A DNA stretch of 64,000 nt from DATEDA01 sp963820965 (GCA_963820965.1 CAWGCC010000032.1:48378-112377), one strand, 5' to 3'; numbered from the stretch's first letter, positions 24,034 through 35,725 are shown. Made by a program: numbers and translations. The notes: a model not told the origin generated them from the letters alone.

Positions 24034-24860
24034 CCGCCCCTCTCCACCGCAGCGAGCACCGCGAGCGCATCGCGCGTGGCGGCCACATCATGGACCCGCA
24101 CGATTCTAGCGCCGCGCTGCACCGCGAGCACCGCGGCCGCGAGGCTCGCCGCGAGACGCTCGTCCGCCGCCCGCCCGGTGATGCGACCGAGGCTCGACTT
24201 GCGCGACCAGCCCGCCAGCACCGGCGGCCCGAGTGCCGCGATCTCGCCGAGTCGGGCAAGCAGCGTGAAGTTGTGCTCGACCGTCTTGCCGAACCCGAAG
24301 CCGGGATCGATGACGATCCGTTCGCGTGCGATGCCGGCTGCGACGCAGGCTCCAGCGCGGGCAGCGAGAAACTCGCGCACCTCGCCGACCACGTCGGCAT
24401 AGACCGGGTCCGCCTGCATCGTCCGCGGACTGCCCTGCATGTGCATCAGGCACACCGCGGCTTCGGACGCCGCCACCAGCTCCAGCGCGCCCGGCGCGGC
24501 GAGGGCGGTAACGTCGTTGATCATCGCCGCACCATGGGCGAGCGCGGCGCGCATCACCTCGGGCTTCGTCGTGTCGACCGAGAGCGGCAGGCGCAGATCG
24601 GCTAGCGCCTCGAGCACCGGCAGGATCCGCGCGAGTTCCTCCTCGCCCGTGACGGGCGCCGCGCCGGGCCGGCTCGACTCGCCGCCGATGTCGAGCAGGT
24701 CCGCGCCCTCCTGCGCCAGCCGCCGCCCGTGAGCGATCGCGGCCGCGGGATCGGCGTGCCGCCCGCCGTCGTAGAACGAGTCCGGCGTGACGTTGACGAC
24801 CCCCATCACGCGCGGGCGGTCAAGCGGCAGCTCGTACTTGCCGGCGCGTAGGGGAGCCAT
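24030..24860 (-). CDS. folP: dihydropteroate synthase
   Basis: FolP (276 aa) condenses 4-aminobenzoate with the pterin pyrophosphate in folate synthesis and is the sulfonamide target. The first signature MGVVNVTPDSFYDGGRH, the second DIGGESSRPGA, the pterin site VIDPGFGFGKTVEHN and the final RVHDV are present. ATG start. It lies downstream of ftsH but behind a strong terminator, and overlaps glmM by four bases. Confidence 0.97.
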   Translation of the reverse strand: MAPLRAGKYELPLDRPRVMGVVNVTPDSFYDGGRHADPAAAIAHGRRLAQEGADLLDIGGESSRPGAAPVTGEEELARILPVLEALADLRLPLSVDTTKPEVMRAALAHGAAMINDVTALAAPGALELVAASEAAVCLMHMQGSPRTMQADPVYADVVGEVREFLAARAGACVAAGIARERIVIDPGFGFGKTVEHNFTLLARLGEIAALGPPVLAGWSRKSSLGRITGRAADERLAASLAAAVLAVQRGARIVRVHDVAATRDALAVLAAVERGG

Positions 24861-24866
24861 GGAAGC

Positions 24867-24893
24867 AAAAGCCCGCGGGCTTGGCCGCGGGCT
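24867..24893 (-). terminator. intrinsic terminator of ftsH
   Basis: An exact 9-bp GC-rich inverted repeat (AGCCCGCGG / CCGCGGGCT, six-base loop) at 24870-24893 is followed on the minus strand by TTTTGC. It lies between ftsH and folP, so ftsH transcription probably ends here in part or in full. Confidence 0.8.
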
Positions 24894-24916
24894 CGGTCGG
24901 TGTTCTCGCGTGCAGG

Positions 24917-26797
24917 TCAGGCGGTTGCAGGAGACGCGGCGGCACCCGGCGCATCGGGCTTCGGCGGCTGCTGCGGCGGCTGGGCGACCGGCTTCGGCGG
25001 CCGGGGCGGAAGCCCCGCCATGATGTCGCCGATCTGGTCGGCGTCGAGCGTCTCGAACTCGAGCAGCGCGTGCGCCATCGCCTCGACCTTCTCGCGGTTC
25101 CCCTCGAGGAGCCGCCGCGCGAGCGTGTACTGCTCGTCGATGATGCGTCGGATCTCGGCGTCCACTTTCTGCAGCGTCGCTTCCGAGACGTTCTTGTGCG
25201 TGGTGATCGAGCGGCCGAGGAAGACCTCGCCTTCGTTGTCGCCGTAGACCATCGGCCCGAGCGAATCGGACATCCCGTAGCGGGTCACCATCTCGCGCGC
25301 AATCCCAGTCGCGCTCTCGAAGTCCTGGCGCGCGCCGGTGGTCTGCTGGTCGAGGAACACCTCCTCGGCGACGCGCCCGCCGAACGCAACCGTGATCTGG
25401 GCGAGCATCTGCTGCTTGTCGAGCCCGTATCGGTCCTTCTCGGGCAGGAAGAACGTGACGCCTAGCGCGCGGCCGCGCGGGATGATCGTCACCTTGTGGA
25501 CCGGATCGGCCTTCGGCACCAGCCGGCCGACCACCGCGTGCCCGGACTCGTGATACGCGGTCGTGCGTCGCTCCTCCTCGGACATCACCATCGACCGGCG
25601 CTCCGCGCCCATCATGATCTTGTCCTTGGCGCGCTCGAAGTCGTCCATGTCGACGAGCCGCTTGCTCCCCCGCGCCGCGAACAGCGCCGCCTCGTTGACG
25701 ATGTTGGCGAGATCGGCGCCGGAGAACCCGGGCGTGCCGCGGGCGATGATGTCGGCCTTGACGTCGGGCGCGAGCGGAACCTTGCGCATGTGGACGAGCA
25801 GGATCTGCTCGCGGCCGCGGATGTCGGGCAGTGGCACCACGACCTGCCGGTCAAAACGCCCGGGGCGGAGGAGGGCCGGGTCGAGCACGTCGGGCCGGTT
25901 GGTCGCCGCGATGACGATCACCCCGGTCGTGCCTTCGAAGCCGTCCATCTCGACCAGCAGCTGGTTCAGCGTCTGCTCGCGCTCGTCGTTGCCGCCGCCG
26001 AGGCCGGCGCCGCGCTGCCGGCCGACCGCGTCGATCTCGTCGATGAAGACGATGCACGGCGCGTGTTTCTTCGCTTGGTCGAACATGTCGCGCACGCGCG
26101 CCGCACCGACGCCGACGAACATCTCGACGAAGTCGGAGCCCGAGATCGAGAAGAACGGCACCTTGGCTTCGCCCGCGATCGCCCGGGCGAGCAGCGTCTT
26201 GCCGGTGCCCGGGTTGCCGACCATCAGCACGCCCTTTGGAATGCGCCCCCCGAGCTTCTGGAACTTCGACGGGTCGCGGAGGAAGTCGACGAGCTCGCCG
26301 ACCTCCTCCTTGGCCTCGTCGCAGCCCGCGACGTCGGCGAAGGTGACGTTGTTGTTCGACTCGTCGAGCATCCGCGCGCGCGACTTGCCGAAGCTGAACG
26401 CCCCGCCCCGCCCGCCGCCCTGCATCTGGCGCATGAAGAACACCCAGACGCCGATCAGGAGCAGCATCGGGAACCAGGACACGAAGATGTTCATGAGGAG
26501 CGACGGCTCCTCCTCGGGCTTCGCCTCGACCTTGACGCCGTACTTGAGAAGGTCGTTGATCAGCCAGATGTCGCCGGGCGAGTAGCTGGTGACCCGCTTG
26601 TCCTCGGTGGTCACCGCCTTCAGCATGCGGCCTTCGACGACGACGCTCTTGATCTTGCCGGCCTTGACGTCCTCGACGAACTGCGAGTACGGCATCGGGG
26701 CCTGGGACGCAGAGCGCGTATTGAACTGGTTGAAGACCGTCATCAGCACCAAGCCGATGACAAGCCAGATCACCAGATTCTTGACGAGATTGTTCAA
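24917..26797 (-). CDS. ftsH: ATP-dependent zinc metalloprotease FtsH
   Basis: FtsH (626 aa) is the membrane-anchored AAA+ protease that degrades sigma-32, LpxC and misfolded membrane proteins. Two hydrophobic segments (residues about 6-24 and 100-120) flank a periplasmic part. Then come Walker A GNPGTGKTLLA, Walker B FIDEIDAVG, the second region of homology, and the zinc site HESGH. The best start is TTG at 26797 (first residues NNLVKNLVIW), because AAGGAG lies five bases upstream; GTG at 26803 is less well spaced. It is downstream of rlmE, as usual. Confidence 0.97.
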   Translation of the reverse strand: MNNLVKNLVIWLVIGLVLMTVFNQFNTRSASQAPMPYSQFVEDVKAGKIKSVVVEGRMLKAVTTEDKRVTSYSPGDIWLINDLLKYGVKVEAKPEEEPSLLMNIFVSWFPMLLLIGVWVFFMRQMQGGGRGGAFSFGKSRARMLDESNNNVTFADVAGCDEAKEEVGELVDFLRDPSKFQKLGGRIPKGVLMVGNPGTGKTLLARAIAGEAKVPFFSISGSDFVEMFVGVGAARVRDMFDQAKKHAPCIVFIDEIDAVGRQRGAGLGGGNDEREQTLNQLLVEMDGFEGTTGVIVIAATNRPDVLDPALLRPGRFDRQVVVPLPDIRGREQILLVHMRKVPLAPDVKADIIARGTPGFSGADLANIVNEAALFAARGSKRLVDMDDFERAKDKIMMGAERRSMVMSEEERRTTAYHESGHAVVGRLVPKADPVHKVTIIPRGRALGVTFFLPEKDRYGLDKQQMLAQITVAFGGRVAEEVFLDQQTTGARQDFESATGIAREMVTRYGMSDSLGPMVYGDNEGEVFLGRSITTHKNVSEATLQKVDAEIRRIIDEQYTLARRLLEGNREKVEAMAHALLEFETLDADQIGDIMAGLPPRPPKPVAQPPQQPPKPDAPGAAASPATA

Positions 26798-26906
26798 GTC
26801 CACTCCTTGACGCGGAACGGTTGCGCAGCATCGCGCAGCCGTTGATTTTACGCTCAAACCCGGAGGGCAGCGACAAGGAAACCTGTCGCAAAAGCCCAAC
26901 AAACCG

Positions 26907-27533
26907 TCATGGCTTTCTACGTGGTCCGCGGGCGAGCAGATACATCTCGCTCGAACGGCTCCGCGAGGCGCCGGGCTTGCGCGAGGCGACGCGCTCGAAG
27001 CTTTCCCGCAGGCGCTGCAGGAATTCGGGAAACCCCACGCCCTGGAACGCTTTGACCAGGAGCGCCCCGCCCGGTTTCAAGTGCGCGAGGCTGAACTCGA
27101 GCGCGCGCTCGCAAAGCTCGATGCTTCGCGCCTGGTCGCTCGCGGCCACACCCGAAAGATTGGGCGACATGTCCGAAAGGACAAGGTCCACCCCCTCCCC
27201 GGCGAGGGCGCGTTCGACTTCGCGCAGTACCGCCGCCTCGGTGAAGTCGCCGCGGATGAAGGTGACGGCGTCCACCGGCGCCATTTCGAGGAGGTCGACG
27301 GCGACGACCCGCCCGCCAGCGCCGACTCTCGCCGCCGCAACCTGCGCCCAGCCGCCTGGCGCAGCGCCCAGATCGACGACTCGATATCCCGGGGCAAAGA
27401 CGTGGTCCTGCGCATCGATTTCGGCCAGCTTGAACGCCGCGCGCGAGCGGTAGCCGAGCGCCTTTGCCTTGCGCACATAGGGGTCGGCGACGTGCTGCTG
27501 CATCCACGTCCGGCCGGCTTTGGCCTTTGCCAT
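26907..27533 (-). CDS. rlmE: 23S rRNA (uridine-2552-2'-O)-methyltransferase
   Basis: RlmE/FtsJ (208 aa) methylates U2552 in the ribosomal A loop. The SAM motif VVDLGAAPGGWAQVAA, the catalytic Asp in VLSDMSPNLSG and the catalytic Lys in GALLVKAFQG are intact, and SRSSEMYLLARG supplies the last catalytic Glu. ATG start at 27533, divergent from yhbY across only 35 bases, so the two promoters must overlap. Confidence 0.97.
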   Translation of the reverse strand: MAKAKAGRTWMQQHVADPYVRKAKALGYRSRAAFKLAEIDAQDHVFAPGYRVVDLGAAPGGWAQVAAARVGAGGRVVAVDLLEMAPVDAVTFIRGDFTEAAVLREVERALAGEGVDLVLSDMSPNLSGVAASDQARSIELCERALEFSLAHLKPGGALLVKAFQGVGFPEFLQRLRESFERVASRKPGASRSRSSEMYLLARGPRRKP

Positions 27534-27568
27534 CAGGGATCTAGAATCGGGGCTCTAACGGAGGACGA

Positions 27569-27955
27569 ATGCCGAAGGAGCTTACGCCGGCCGAACGGCA
27601 GGTGCTGAAACGCCGCGCCCACGGCCTCAACCCCGTCGTGAGGATAGGCGTGGACGGGCTGACGCCGGCCGTGCTTGCCGAGGTGGAGCGCGCGCTGAAG
27701 GCGCACGAGCTCGTCAAGATCCGCGCGGCGGCAGGCGACGACGAGCTCCGCGAGCACTTCCTCGAGGAGCTCTGCACTGCGACCGGCGCCGCGCGAGTGC
27801 AGCACATCGGCAGGATGCTGGTCGTCTACCGCGAGCGGCCGGCAGAGGAAAAGCTCGCGGCACCTTCCAGCAAGCGCGCCCGGCGGCGTGAGCCTGGGCG
27901 GTCCAAGCGGCCTTCCCGCGATGCACCTCGCCGCGCAAAGCTCCGCTCCCGTTGA
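27569..27955 (+). CDS. yhbY: CRM-domain RNA-binding protein YhbY
   Basis: YhbY (128 aa) is a small ribosome-assembly factor associated with the 50S subunit precursor. The CRM fold is recognisable from LTPAERQVLKRRAHGLNPVV, the GVDGLT turn and the GxxG-type AAAGDDEL region. The last 30 residues are a basic, Arg/Lys-rich extension. ATG start with a strong GGAGG eight bases upstream. Confidence 0.95.
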   Translation: MPKELTPAERQVLKRRAHGLNPVVRIGVDGLTPAVLAEVERALKAHELVKIRAAAGDDELREHFLEELCTATGAARVQHIGRMLVVYRERPAEEKLAAPSSKRARRREPGRSKRPSRDAPRRAKLRSR

Positions 27956-28043
27956 CCGCGGCATGATCGTCCGCGCGAAGCGGCGGGCTGGCGCCGCTCC
28001 TGTACCCGGTTATCGCGTCAGCGCGGCCGCGGCGACGCGAGGA

Positions 28044-28520
28044 CTACTCGTAGCGGACATCCACGATCTCGAACGCCCGTAGCCCGCCCGGCGTGTGCAC
28101 CTCCACCTGGTCGCCGGCGTACTTCCCGATCAGCGCGCGCGCGATCGGCGAGATGACGGAGATCTTGCCGAGCTTGATGTCGGCCTCGTCCTCGCCGACG
28201 ATCTGGTAGCGGACCACGTCGCTCGAGGTCACGTCCTCGAGCTCCACGGTCGATCCGAACACGCAGCGGCCCTCCGCGTCGACGAGCTTCGGGTCGATGA
28301 CCTGCGCGTTGGCGAGCTTCGCCTCGACCTCGGCGATCCGTCCCTCGAGGAAGCTCTGCCGCTCCTTCGCCGCGGTGTACTCGGCGTTCTCCGACAGGTC
28401 GCCGTGGGATCGGGCGTCCGCGATCGCCTGGATCACGGCCGGTCGGTCCACGGTCTTCAGCTTGTGCAGCTCGGTCTTGAGCTGCTGCGCGCCGCTAACG
28501 GTCAAAGGCGTTTTCGCCAT
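28044..28520 (-). CDS. greA: transcription elongation factor GreA
   Basis: GreA (158 aa, family length) rescues backtracked RNA polymerase by stimulating transcript cleavage. The N-terminal coiled coil carries the acidic tip GDLSENAEYTAAKERQ near residue 40. The C-terminal FKBP-like domain contains GEDEADIKLGKISVISPIA. ATG start. It follows carB behind a terminator and converges with yhbY; 27956-28043 between them shows nothing clear. Confidence 0.98.
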   Translation of the reverse strand: MAKTPLTVSGAQQLKTELHKLKTVDRPAVIQAIADARSHGDLSENAEYTAAKERQSFLEGRIAEVEAKLANAQVIDPKLVDAEGRCVFGSTVELEDVTSSDVVRYQIVGEDEADIKLGKISVISPIARALIGKYAGDQVEVHTPGGLRAFEIVDVRYE

Positions 28521-28555
28521 CTCGATTTCCGGATTAAAGAAGCGGGTACCAAAAG

Positions 28556-28583
28556 CGGACCCCCGGGCGAACGCGCCCGGGGG
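28556..28583 (-). terminator. intrinsic terminator between carB and greA
   Basis: An exact 10-bp inverted repeat (CCCCCGGGCG / CGCCCGGGGG, four-base loop) at 28560-28583 is followed on the minus strand by a short T-run (TTTTGG). It separates the car operon from greA. Confidence 0.8.
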
Positions 28584-28602
28584 CTGGGGGAATGGCCGGA
28601 TC

Positions 28603-31815
<3,213 letters not shown>

Positions 31816-31832
31816 TTCAGCTAATGGTGCCG

Positions 31833-31919
31833 CAACGCGGGGATCGCGGAGAACGCCGAGATCGCTGGAAGAAAGCGGCCTCTGCCCTCGGCGATCTTCG
31901 CGATCCCTGCGCGCTTTGC
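31833..31919. repeat. intergenic palindromic repeat between carA and carB
   Basis: The carA-carB spacer is a long imperfect palindrome. A 21-base arm at 31840-31860 pairs with 31887-31907 at 19 of 21 positions, and weaker pairing extends outward. One arm (ACGCAAAGCGCGCAGGGATC...) closely matches an arm of the repeat at 52611-52684 (about 23 of 30 positions) and resembles 1618-1702. On the minus strand a short frame (NAKRAGIAKIAEGRG-type) crosses it, probably by chance. It may influence car mRNA processing. Confidence 0.65.
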
Positions 31920-31921
31920 GT

Positions 31922-33061
31922 TCATGTCGCCCGCTTCTCCATCATCTTCGCGAAGCGGTCGAACAGGTAACCGATGTCGTGGGGCCCGGGGCTTGCCTCC
32001 GGGTGTCCTTGGAAGCAGAACGCGGGCCGGTCGGTGCGCGCGAGGCCCTGCAGGCTGCCGTCGAAGAGCGACACGTGGGTCGGACGGAGGGTGGCCGGCA
32101 GCGTCGCGGGGTCCACCGCGAAGCCGTGGTTCTGGCTCGTGATCACGACCTGGCCGGTGTCGAGATCCTTCACCGGATGGTTCGCGCCGTGGTGTCCGAA
32201 CTTCATCTTGATCGTACGCGCGCCGGAGGCGAGCCCCATCAGCTGGTGACCGAGGCAGATGCCGAAGACCGGAACGCGGGTCTCGTCCAGGAGCACACGG
32301 ATGGCATCGATCGCGTAGTCGCACGGCTCCGGGTCGCCGGGGCCGTTCGAGAGAAACACGCCGTCGGGCTTCGCCGCGAGCACTTCGCGCGCCGGCGTCT
32401 GCGCCGGGAACACCGTCACCGCGCAGCCGCGGTCGACGAGCATGCGCAGGATGTTCCGCTTGACGCCGTAGTCGTACGCCGCGACGCGATGACGCAAGCG
32501 CTCGGGCCTGCGGAAGCCAGTGCCGAGCCGCCACGCTCCTTCCTCCCAATGGTACGGCCGGGCCGTGGTGACAACCTTCGCGAGATCCATCCCGGCGAGC
32601 CCGGGAAATGCCCGCGCGCTTGCGAGTGCCTCTGCTTCGTCGACTCTGCCGGCCATCAGACAGCCGTTCTGCGCGCCCTTCTCCCGCAGGATGCGGGTCA
32701 GCCGGCGGGTGTCGAGACCCGCGATCGCGACGACGCCGCGCGCGACGAGGTATTCGGGGAGTGTCTGCTCCGCGCGCCAGCTCGAAGCGCGCGCCGGAAG
32801 GTCGCGGATCACCAGTCCTGCCGCGTACACGCGAGCGGACTCCTCGTCCTCGCGGTTCACGCCGGTGTTGCCGATGTGCGGGTACGTGAGCGTGACGATC
32901 TGCGCGCAGTAGGAGGGGTCGGTGAGGATCTCCTGGTAGCCGGTCATCGCAGTGTTGAACACCACTTCCCCGACCTTCGCGCCCTCGGCGCCGATCGACC
33001 GCCCACGAAAGATGGAACCGTCGGCGAGCGCGAGGATGGCGGGCGGCGGCGGGGCGGGCAC
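31922..33061 (-). CDS. carA: carbamoyl-phosphate synthase small subunit
   Basis: CarA (379 aa) is the glutaminase subunit that feeds ammonia to CarB. The N-terminal small-subunit domain (FNTAMTGYQEILTDPSY) is followed by a class I amidotransferase domain with the nucleophile Cys in FGICLGHQLMG and the partner His/Glu in CFQGHPEASPGP. GTG at 33061 is the likely start (VPAPPPPAILALADGS). A TATAAT-type promoter and a leader hairpin lie upstream. Confidence 0.97.
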   Translation of the reverse strand: MPAPPPPAILALADGSIFRGRSIGAEGAKVGEVVFNTAMTGYQEILTDPSYCAQIVTLTYPHIGNTGVNREDEESARVYAAGLVIRDLPARASSWRAEQTLPEYLVARGVVAIAGLDTRRLTRILREKGAQNGCLMAGRVDEAEALASARAFPGLAGMDLAKVVTTARPYHWEEGAWRLGTGFRRPERLRHRVAAYDYGVKRNILRMLVDRGCAVTVFPAQTPAREVLAAKPDGVFLSNGPGDPEPCDYAIDAIRVLLDETRVPVFGICLGHQLMGLASGARTIKMKFGHHGANHPVKDLDTGQVVITSQNHGFAVDPATLPATLRPTHVSLFDGSLQGLARTDRPAFCFQGHPEASPGPHDIGYLFDRFAKMMEKRAT

Positions 33062-33096
33062 TCGGGCGATAGCTCGGCGAACGGGTTCGGATGTGA

Positions 33097-33127
33097 AAAC
33101 GGGACCGGCGCTCGGCCCGTCCCGTTT
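33097..33127 (-). promoter_or_regulatory. terminator-like hairpin in the carA leader
   Basis: AAACGGGAC / GTCCCGTTT (nine pairs, 13-base loop) is followed on the minus strand by TTTTC. It begins about five bases after the transcription start predicted from the -10 at 33139-33144. It may attenuate carA or terminate transcripts arriving from the methyltransferase gene. Confidence 0.5.
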
Positions 33128-33138
33128 CGACCGCCGCG

Positions 33139-33144
33139 ATTATA
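33139..33144 (-). promoter_or_regulatory. -10 element of the carA promoter
   Basis: A perfect TATAAT on the minus strand lies about 80 bases upstream of the carA start. A -35 with good match is not evident at 17 bases, so an activator or another spacing may apply. Confidence 0.45.
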
Positions 33145-33166
33145 CCGCGGTGCAGCGAGCGCCGAA

Positions 33167-34051
33167 TCAGTTCGCTGCCGACGCGCCCCCCGCGGCGCGC
33201 TGGGCGGCGAATCCCGCTTCGCGCCGCACGTTGTTCTCCCACACGTACGCAGTGCCGCGGAGTTCGTCGCCGTCGACGCGGCCGCGGAACTCGTAGCGGA
33301 CCGGCGGCCGCCCCGGCCCGAGTTCCATCGTGAAGGACAGCACGTCGCTGCGCAGCCGCGGCGTCTGCAGCCGCGTGGGCCGGTTCGCGATCGCGATCCC
33401 GCGCCCCGTCACCACCTGGAAGCGCTGCTCGAGCTCGAACTCGAACGGCGTCTGCCTGCCGGCGACCGGGATCGCGCTCCGCCACTTGCCCCCGACCTGC
33501 GCCGGGACGTGCCAGAGGTAGACGTAGCTGATGCCCTCGAGGCCGACCTTCTTTTCCGGGACTTCCAGGACCTCGCGCTGGTCCGGAAGCCACTCCCCCA
33601 TGTGGTAGTCGTGCGCGACGACCCGGGTGCCGGGCTTGAGGGCGAGAATCCTCGACCGCAGCTTCAAGTTCATCTCGGGCAGCAGGTAGGTCGTGATCAC
33701 CGTCGCGCCCGCGAGATCGGTCTCGAACAGGTTCTGCTCGCGGAAGATGGCGCGCTCGGCGACGCCCTCGCGCTTTGCCGCCTCGTTCGCGACGGCGAGC
33801 AGATGCCGGTCGAGATCGACGCCGAGCGCACGCGCGCCGCGTGCCGCGGCCGCGATGACCACCCGGCCGTCGCCCGAGCCGAGATCGATGAGGAAGTCGC
33901 CCGGGCCGACCTGCGCCATCCGCAGCATCGCATCGACGACCATCTGCGGCGTCGGGACGTAGACGACGTCCCCGGCGCCCTTCTGCGCCTGCGCCGCCGG
34001 TGCCCACGCAATCAGCGCGGCGGCGATGCACGCGTGTGCGGCACGCCGCAT
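33167..34051 (-). CDS. exported SAM-dependent-methyltransferase-like protein
   Basis: The 294-aa protein begins with a clear signal peptide (MRRAAHACIAAALIAWA, cleavage after AQA near residue 22). A class I methyltransferase fold follows: VDAMLRMAQVGPGDFLIDLG with GSGDGRVVIAAAARG (motif I) and an acidic VDLDRH (motif II). The C-terminal 100 residues form a beta-rich domain without a recognised family. A SAM-binding fold outside the cytoplasm is odd, because SAM is cytoplasmic. It may bind another ligand. It is five bases downstream of dapB, last in bamE-dapB. Confidence 0.8.
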   Translation of the reverse strand: MRRAAHACIAAALIAWAPAAQAQKGAGDVVYVPTPQMVVDAMLRMAQVGPGDFLIDLGSGDGRVVIAAAARGARALGVDLDRHLLAVANEAAKREGVAERAIFREQNLFETDLAGATVITTYLLPEMNLKLRSRILALKPGTRVVAHDYHMGEWLPDQREVLEVPEKKVGLEGISYVYLWHVPAQVGGKWRSAIPVAGRQTPFEFELEQRFQVVTGRGIAIANRPTRLQTPRLRSDVLSFTMELGPGRPPVRYEFRGRVDGDELRGTAYVWENNVRREAGFAAQRAAGGASAAN

Positions 34052-34056
34052 CGGCC

Positions 34057-34854
34057 CTACTTCAATCCGAGCACGTCGAACATGTCGTAGAGCCCGGCGG
34101 GCCGGCCGGTGAGCCAGCGCGCGGCGCGCAGCGCCCCTTGCGCATAGGTCATCCGGCTCCCGGAACGCACCGTGACCTCGACCCGCTCGCCCTCGCCGGC
34201 GAAGATCACCGTGTGCTCGCCCACGATGTCGCCGCCGCGGATCGCGTGAAACGCGATCTCCTTCCCGCCGCGCTCGCCGGTGATTCCCTGGCGCCCGTGC
34301 ACCGCGACCGCCTTCAGATCGCGACCGAGCGCCCCTGCGACGGCCTCCCCGAGCCGGAGCGCGGTGCCCGAGGGGGCGTCGACCTTGTGGCGGTGATGCG
34401 CCTCGACGATCTCGACGTCATAGCCGTCCCCGAGGATCCGTGCGGCGGTCTCGGCGAGCTTGAAGGTGACGTTGACGCCGACCGCGAAGTTGGGCGCCAT
34501 CGCGATCGGGATCCGCTCGGCTGACGCCGCAATGCGCGCCCGATCGTCAGCAGTGAAGCCGGTCGTGCCGATGACCACGCTCCTGCGCGCAGCGACGCAG
34601 GTGTCCACGTGCTCGATCGTGCTCATGGGCGCGGTGAAATCGATCAGGCAGTCGGCCGCAGCCACCGCGGCCGCGACGTCGGCTGTGAGCTTCACGCCGC
34701 AAGGCGTGCCGAGCGGCTCGCCCGCGTCCTTGCCGAGCTGCGGATGGCCGGACGCCTCGAGCGCCGCGCCGAGCACGAGGTCGCCCGACTTGAGGACGCC
34801 CTCCACGAGCGTCCGCCCCATGCGGCCGGCGGCGCCAGCAATCGCGACTTTCAT
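34057..34854 (-). CDS. dapB: 4-hydroxy-tetrahydrodipicolinate reductase
   Basis: DapB (265 aa) carries out the second committed step of lysine/diaminopimelate synthesis using NAD(P)H. The N-terminal dinucleotide motif is IAGAAGRMGRTLVEG. The catalytic block is EAHHRHKVDAPSGTAL near residue 155, with APNFAVGVN before it. ATG at 34854 overlaps the bamE stop by four bases, as in many betaproteobacteria. Confidence 0.98.
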   Translation of the reverse strand: MKVAIAGAAGRMGRTLVEGVLKSGDLVLGAALEASGHPQLGKDAGEPLGTPCGVKLTADVAAAVAAADCLIDFTAPMSTIEHVDTCVAARRSVVIGTTGFTADDRARIAASAERIPIAMAPNFAVGVNVTFKLAETAARILGDGYDVEIVEAHHRHKVDAPSGTALRLGEAVAGALGRDLKAVAVHGRQGITGERGGKEIAFHAIRGGDIVGEHTVIFAGEGERVEVTVRSGSRMTYAQGALRAARWLTGRPAGLYDMFDVLGLK

Positions 34855-35210
34855 TTCCCGTCCCGCGACGCGCTCGAGACGCCACCAGCCGGCGTCACGT
34901 CGCCCTCGACCCGCACGAGCTTGTCGTCCTCGAAGAACACGGAGATCCGCCGCTCCTCGACCTGCGAGGAGTTCGCCCGCTGGCGGCGGTAGACGTAGTC
35001 CCAGCGGTCCTCGTGGAAGATATCGGCCAGGAGCGGCGTCCCGAGGACGAAGCGCACCTGGTCCTTGGTCATCCCCGCTTTCAACTGGGAGACCGCCTCC
35101 TGCGAGATGAAGTTGCCCTGCTGGATCTCCATCCGGTAGATGGCGAGCGCGTTCAGGGGATTGCAGGCCGCGACGAGCGGGACTGCGACGAGAAGCCACA
35201 AGCGGCGCAT
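34851..35210 (-). CDS. bamE: outer membrane protein assembly factor BamE
   Basis: BamE/SmpA (119 aa) is a small lipoprotein of the BAM complex. The signal peptide ends in the lipobox VAAC (Cys near residue 16). The SmpA/OmlA domain shows the family block AGMTKDQVRFVLGTPLLADI followed by HEDRWDYVYR. ATG start at 35210. It is divergent from fur across 77 bases. Confidence 0.95.
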   Translation of the reverse strand: MRRLWLLVAVPLVAACNPLNALAIYRMEIQQGNFISQEAVSQLKAGMTKDQVRFVLGTPLLADIFHEDRWDYVYRRQRANSSQVEERRISVFFEDDKLVRVEGDVTPAGGVSSASRDGK

Positions 35211-35287
35211 GCGGCGCGTCCGTTTATCGCGTGAGACAAAGCAGTATCATAGCGGATCGATTCATCGCGCCGCGCTGAAATGCCCCG
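35211..35287. promoter_or_regulatory. divergent promoter region between bamE and fur
   Basis: The 77-bp space is AT-richer than its surroundings. On the plus strand TATCAT (with TTTATC 16 bases upstream) could serve fur. On the minus strand TTTGTC and GATAAA could serve bamE. A clear 19-bp Fur box was not found. Confidence 0.35.
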
Positions 35288-35725
35288 ATGACCAACGCCA
35301 ACGATCTCAAGACGATCGGCCTGAAGGCGACGGCGCCGAGGCTCCGGATCCTCGAGCTGTTCGAGCGGAGCGCGGTCCGCCACCTCGCGGCCGAAGACGT
35401 CTATAAGCTCCTGATCAAGGAGGGGCTCGACGTCGGGCTCGCGACCGTCTACCGGGTCCTCACGCAGTTCGAGCAGGCGGGCCTCCTGCAGCGCCACCAC
35501 TTCGAGTCGGGCAAGGCGGTGTTCGAGCTGAAGGACTCGAGTCACCACGACCACCTCGTCTGCCTGCAGTGCGGACGCGTCGAGGAGTTCTACGACGCGG
35601 AGATAGAGAAGCGCCAGGGCAGGATCGCCAGGGATCGCGGCTTCACGATCCGCGAGCACTCGCTGCATCTGTACGCGGATTGCACCAAGGTGGACTGCCC
35701 GTTCCGTACGAAGCGACCCGCGTAG
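35288..35725 (+). CDS. fur: ferric uptake regulator Fur
   Basis: Fur (145 aa) is the Fe(II)-dependent repressor of iron uptake. The winged-helix N-terminus (TAPRLRILELFER, EDVYKLL and VGLATVYRVLTQFEQAGL) is followed by the metal-site region HHDHLVCLQCGRVEEF. A second Cys pair lies in DCTKVDCPF. ATG start. Divergence from bamE and a following sixA-like gene fit the betaproteobacterial context. Confidence 0.97.
   Translation: MTNANDLKTIGLKATAPRLRILELFERSAVRHLAAEDVYKLLIKEGLDVGLATVYRVLTQFEQAGLLQRHHFESGKAVFELKDSSHHDHLVCLQCGRVEEFYDAEIEKRQGRIARDRGFTIREHSLHLYADCTKVDCPFRTKRPA

Noticed and set aside
33961..33995. Another GCCTGCGCCG, the core end of the hairpin elements
   Set aside because: It lies inside the signal peptide coding region of the methyltransferase-like gene, without flanking repeats or complementary arms; chance match.
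35211..35287. Fur box in the fur-bamE intergenic region
   Set aside because: No 19-bp inverted GATAAT-type motif is present on either strand.
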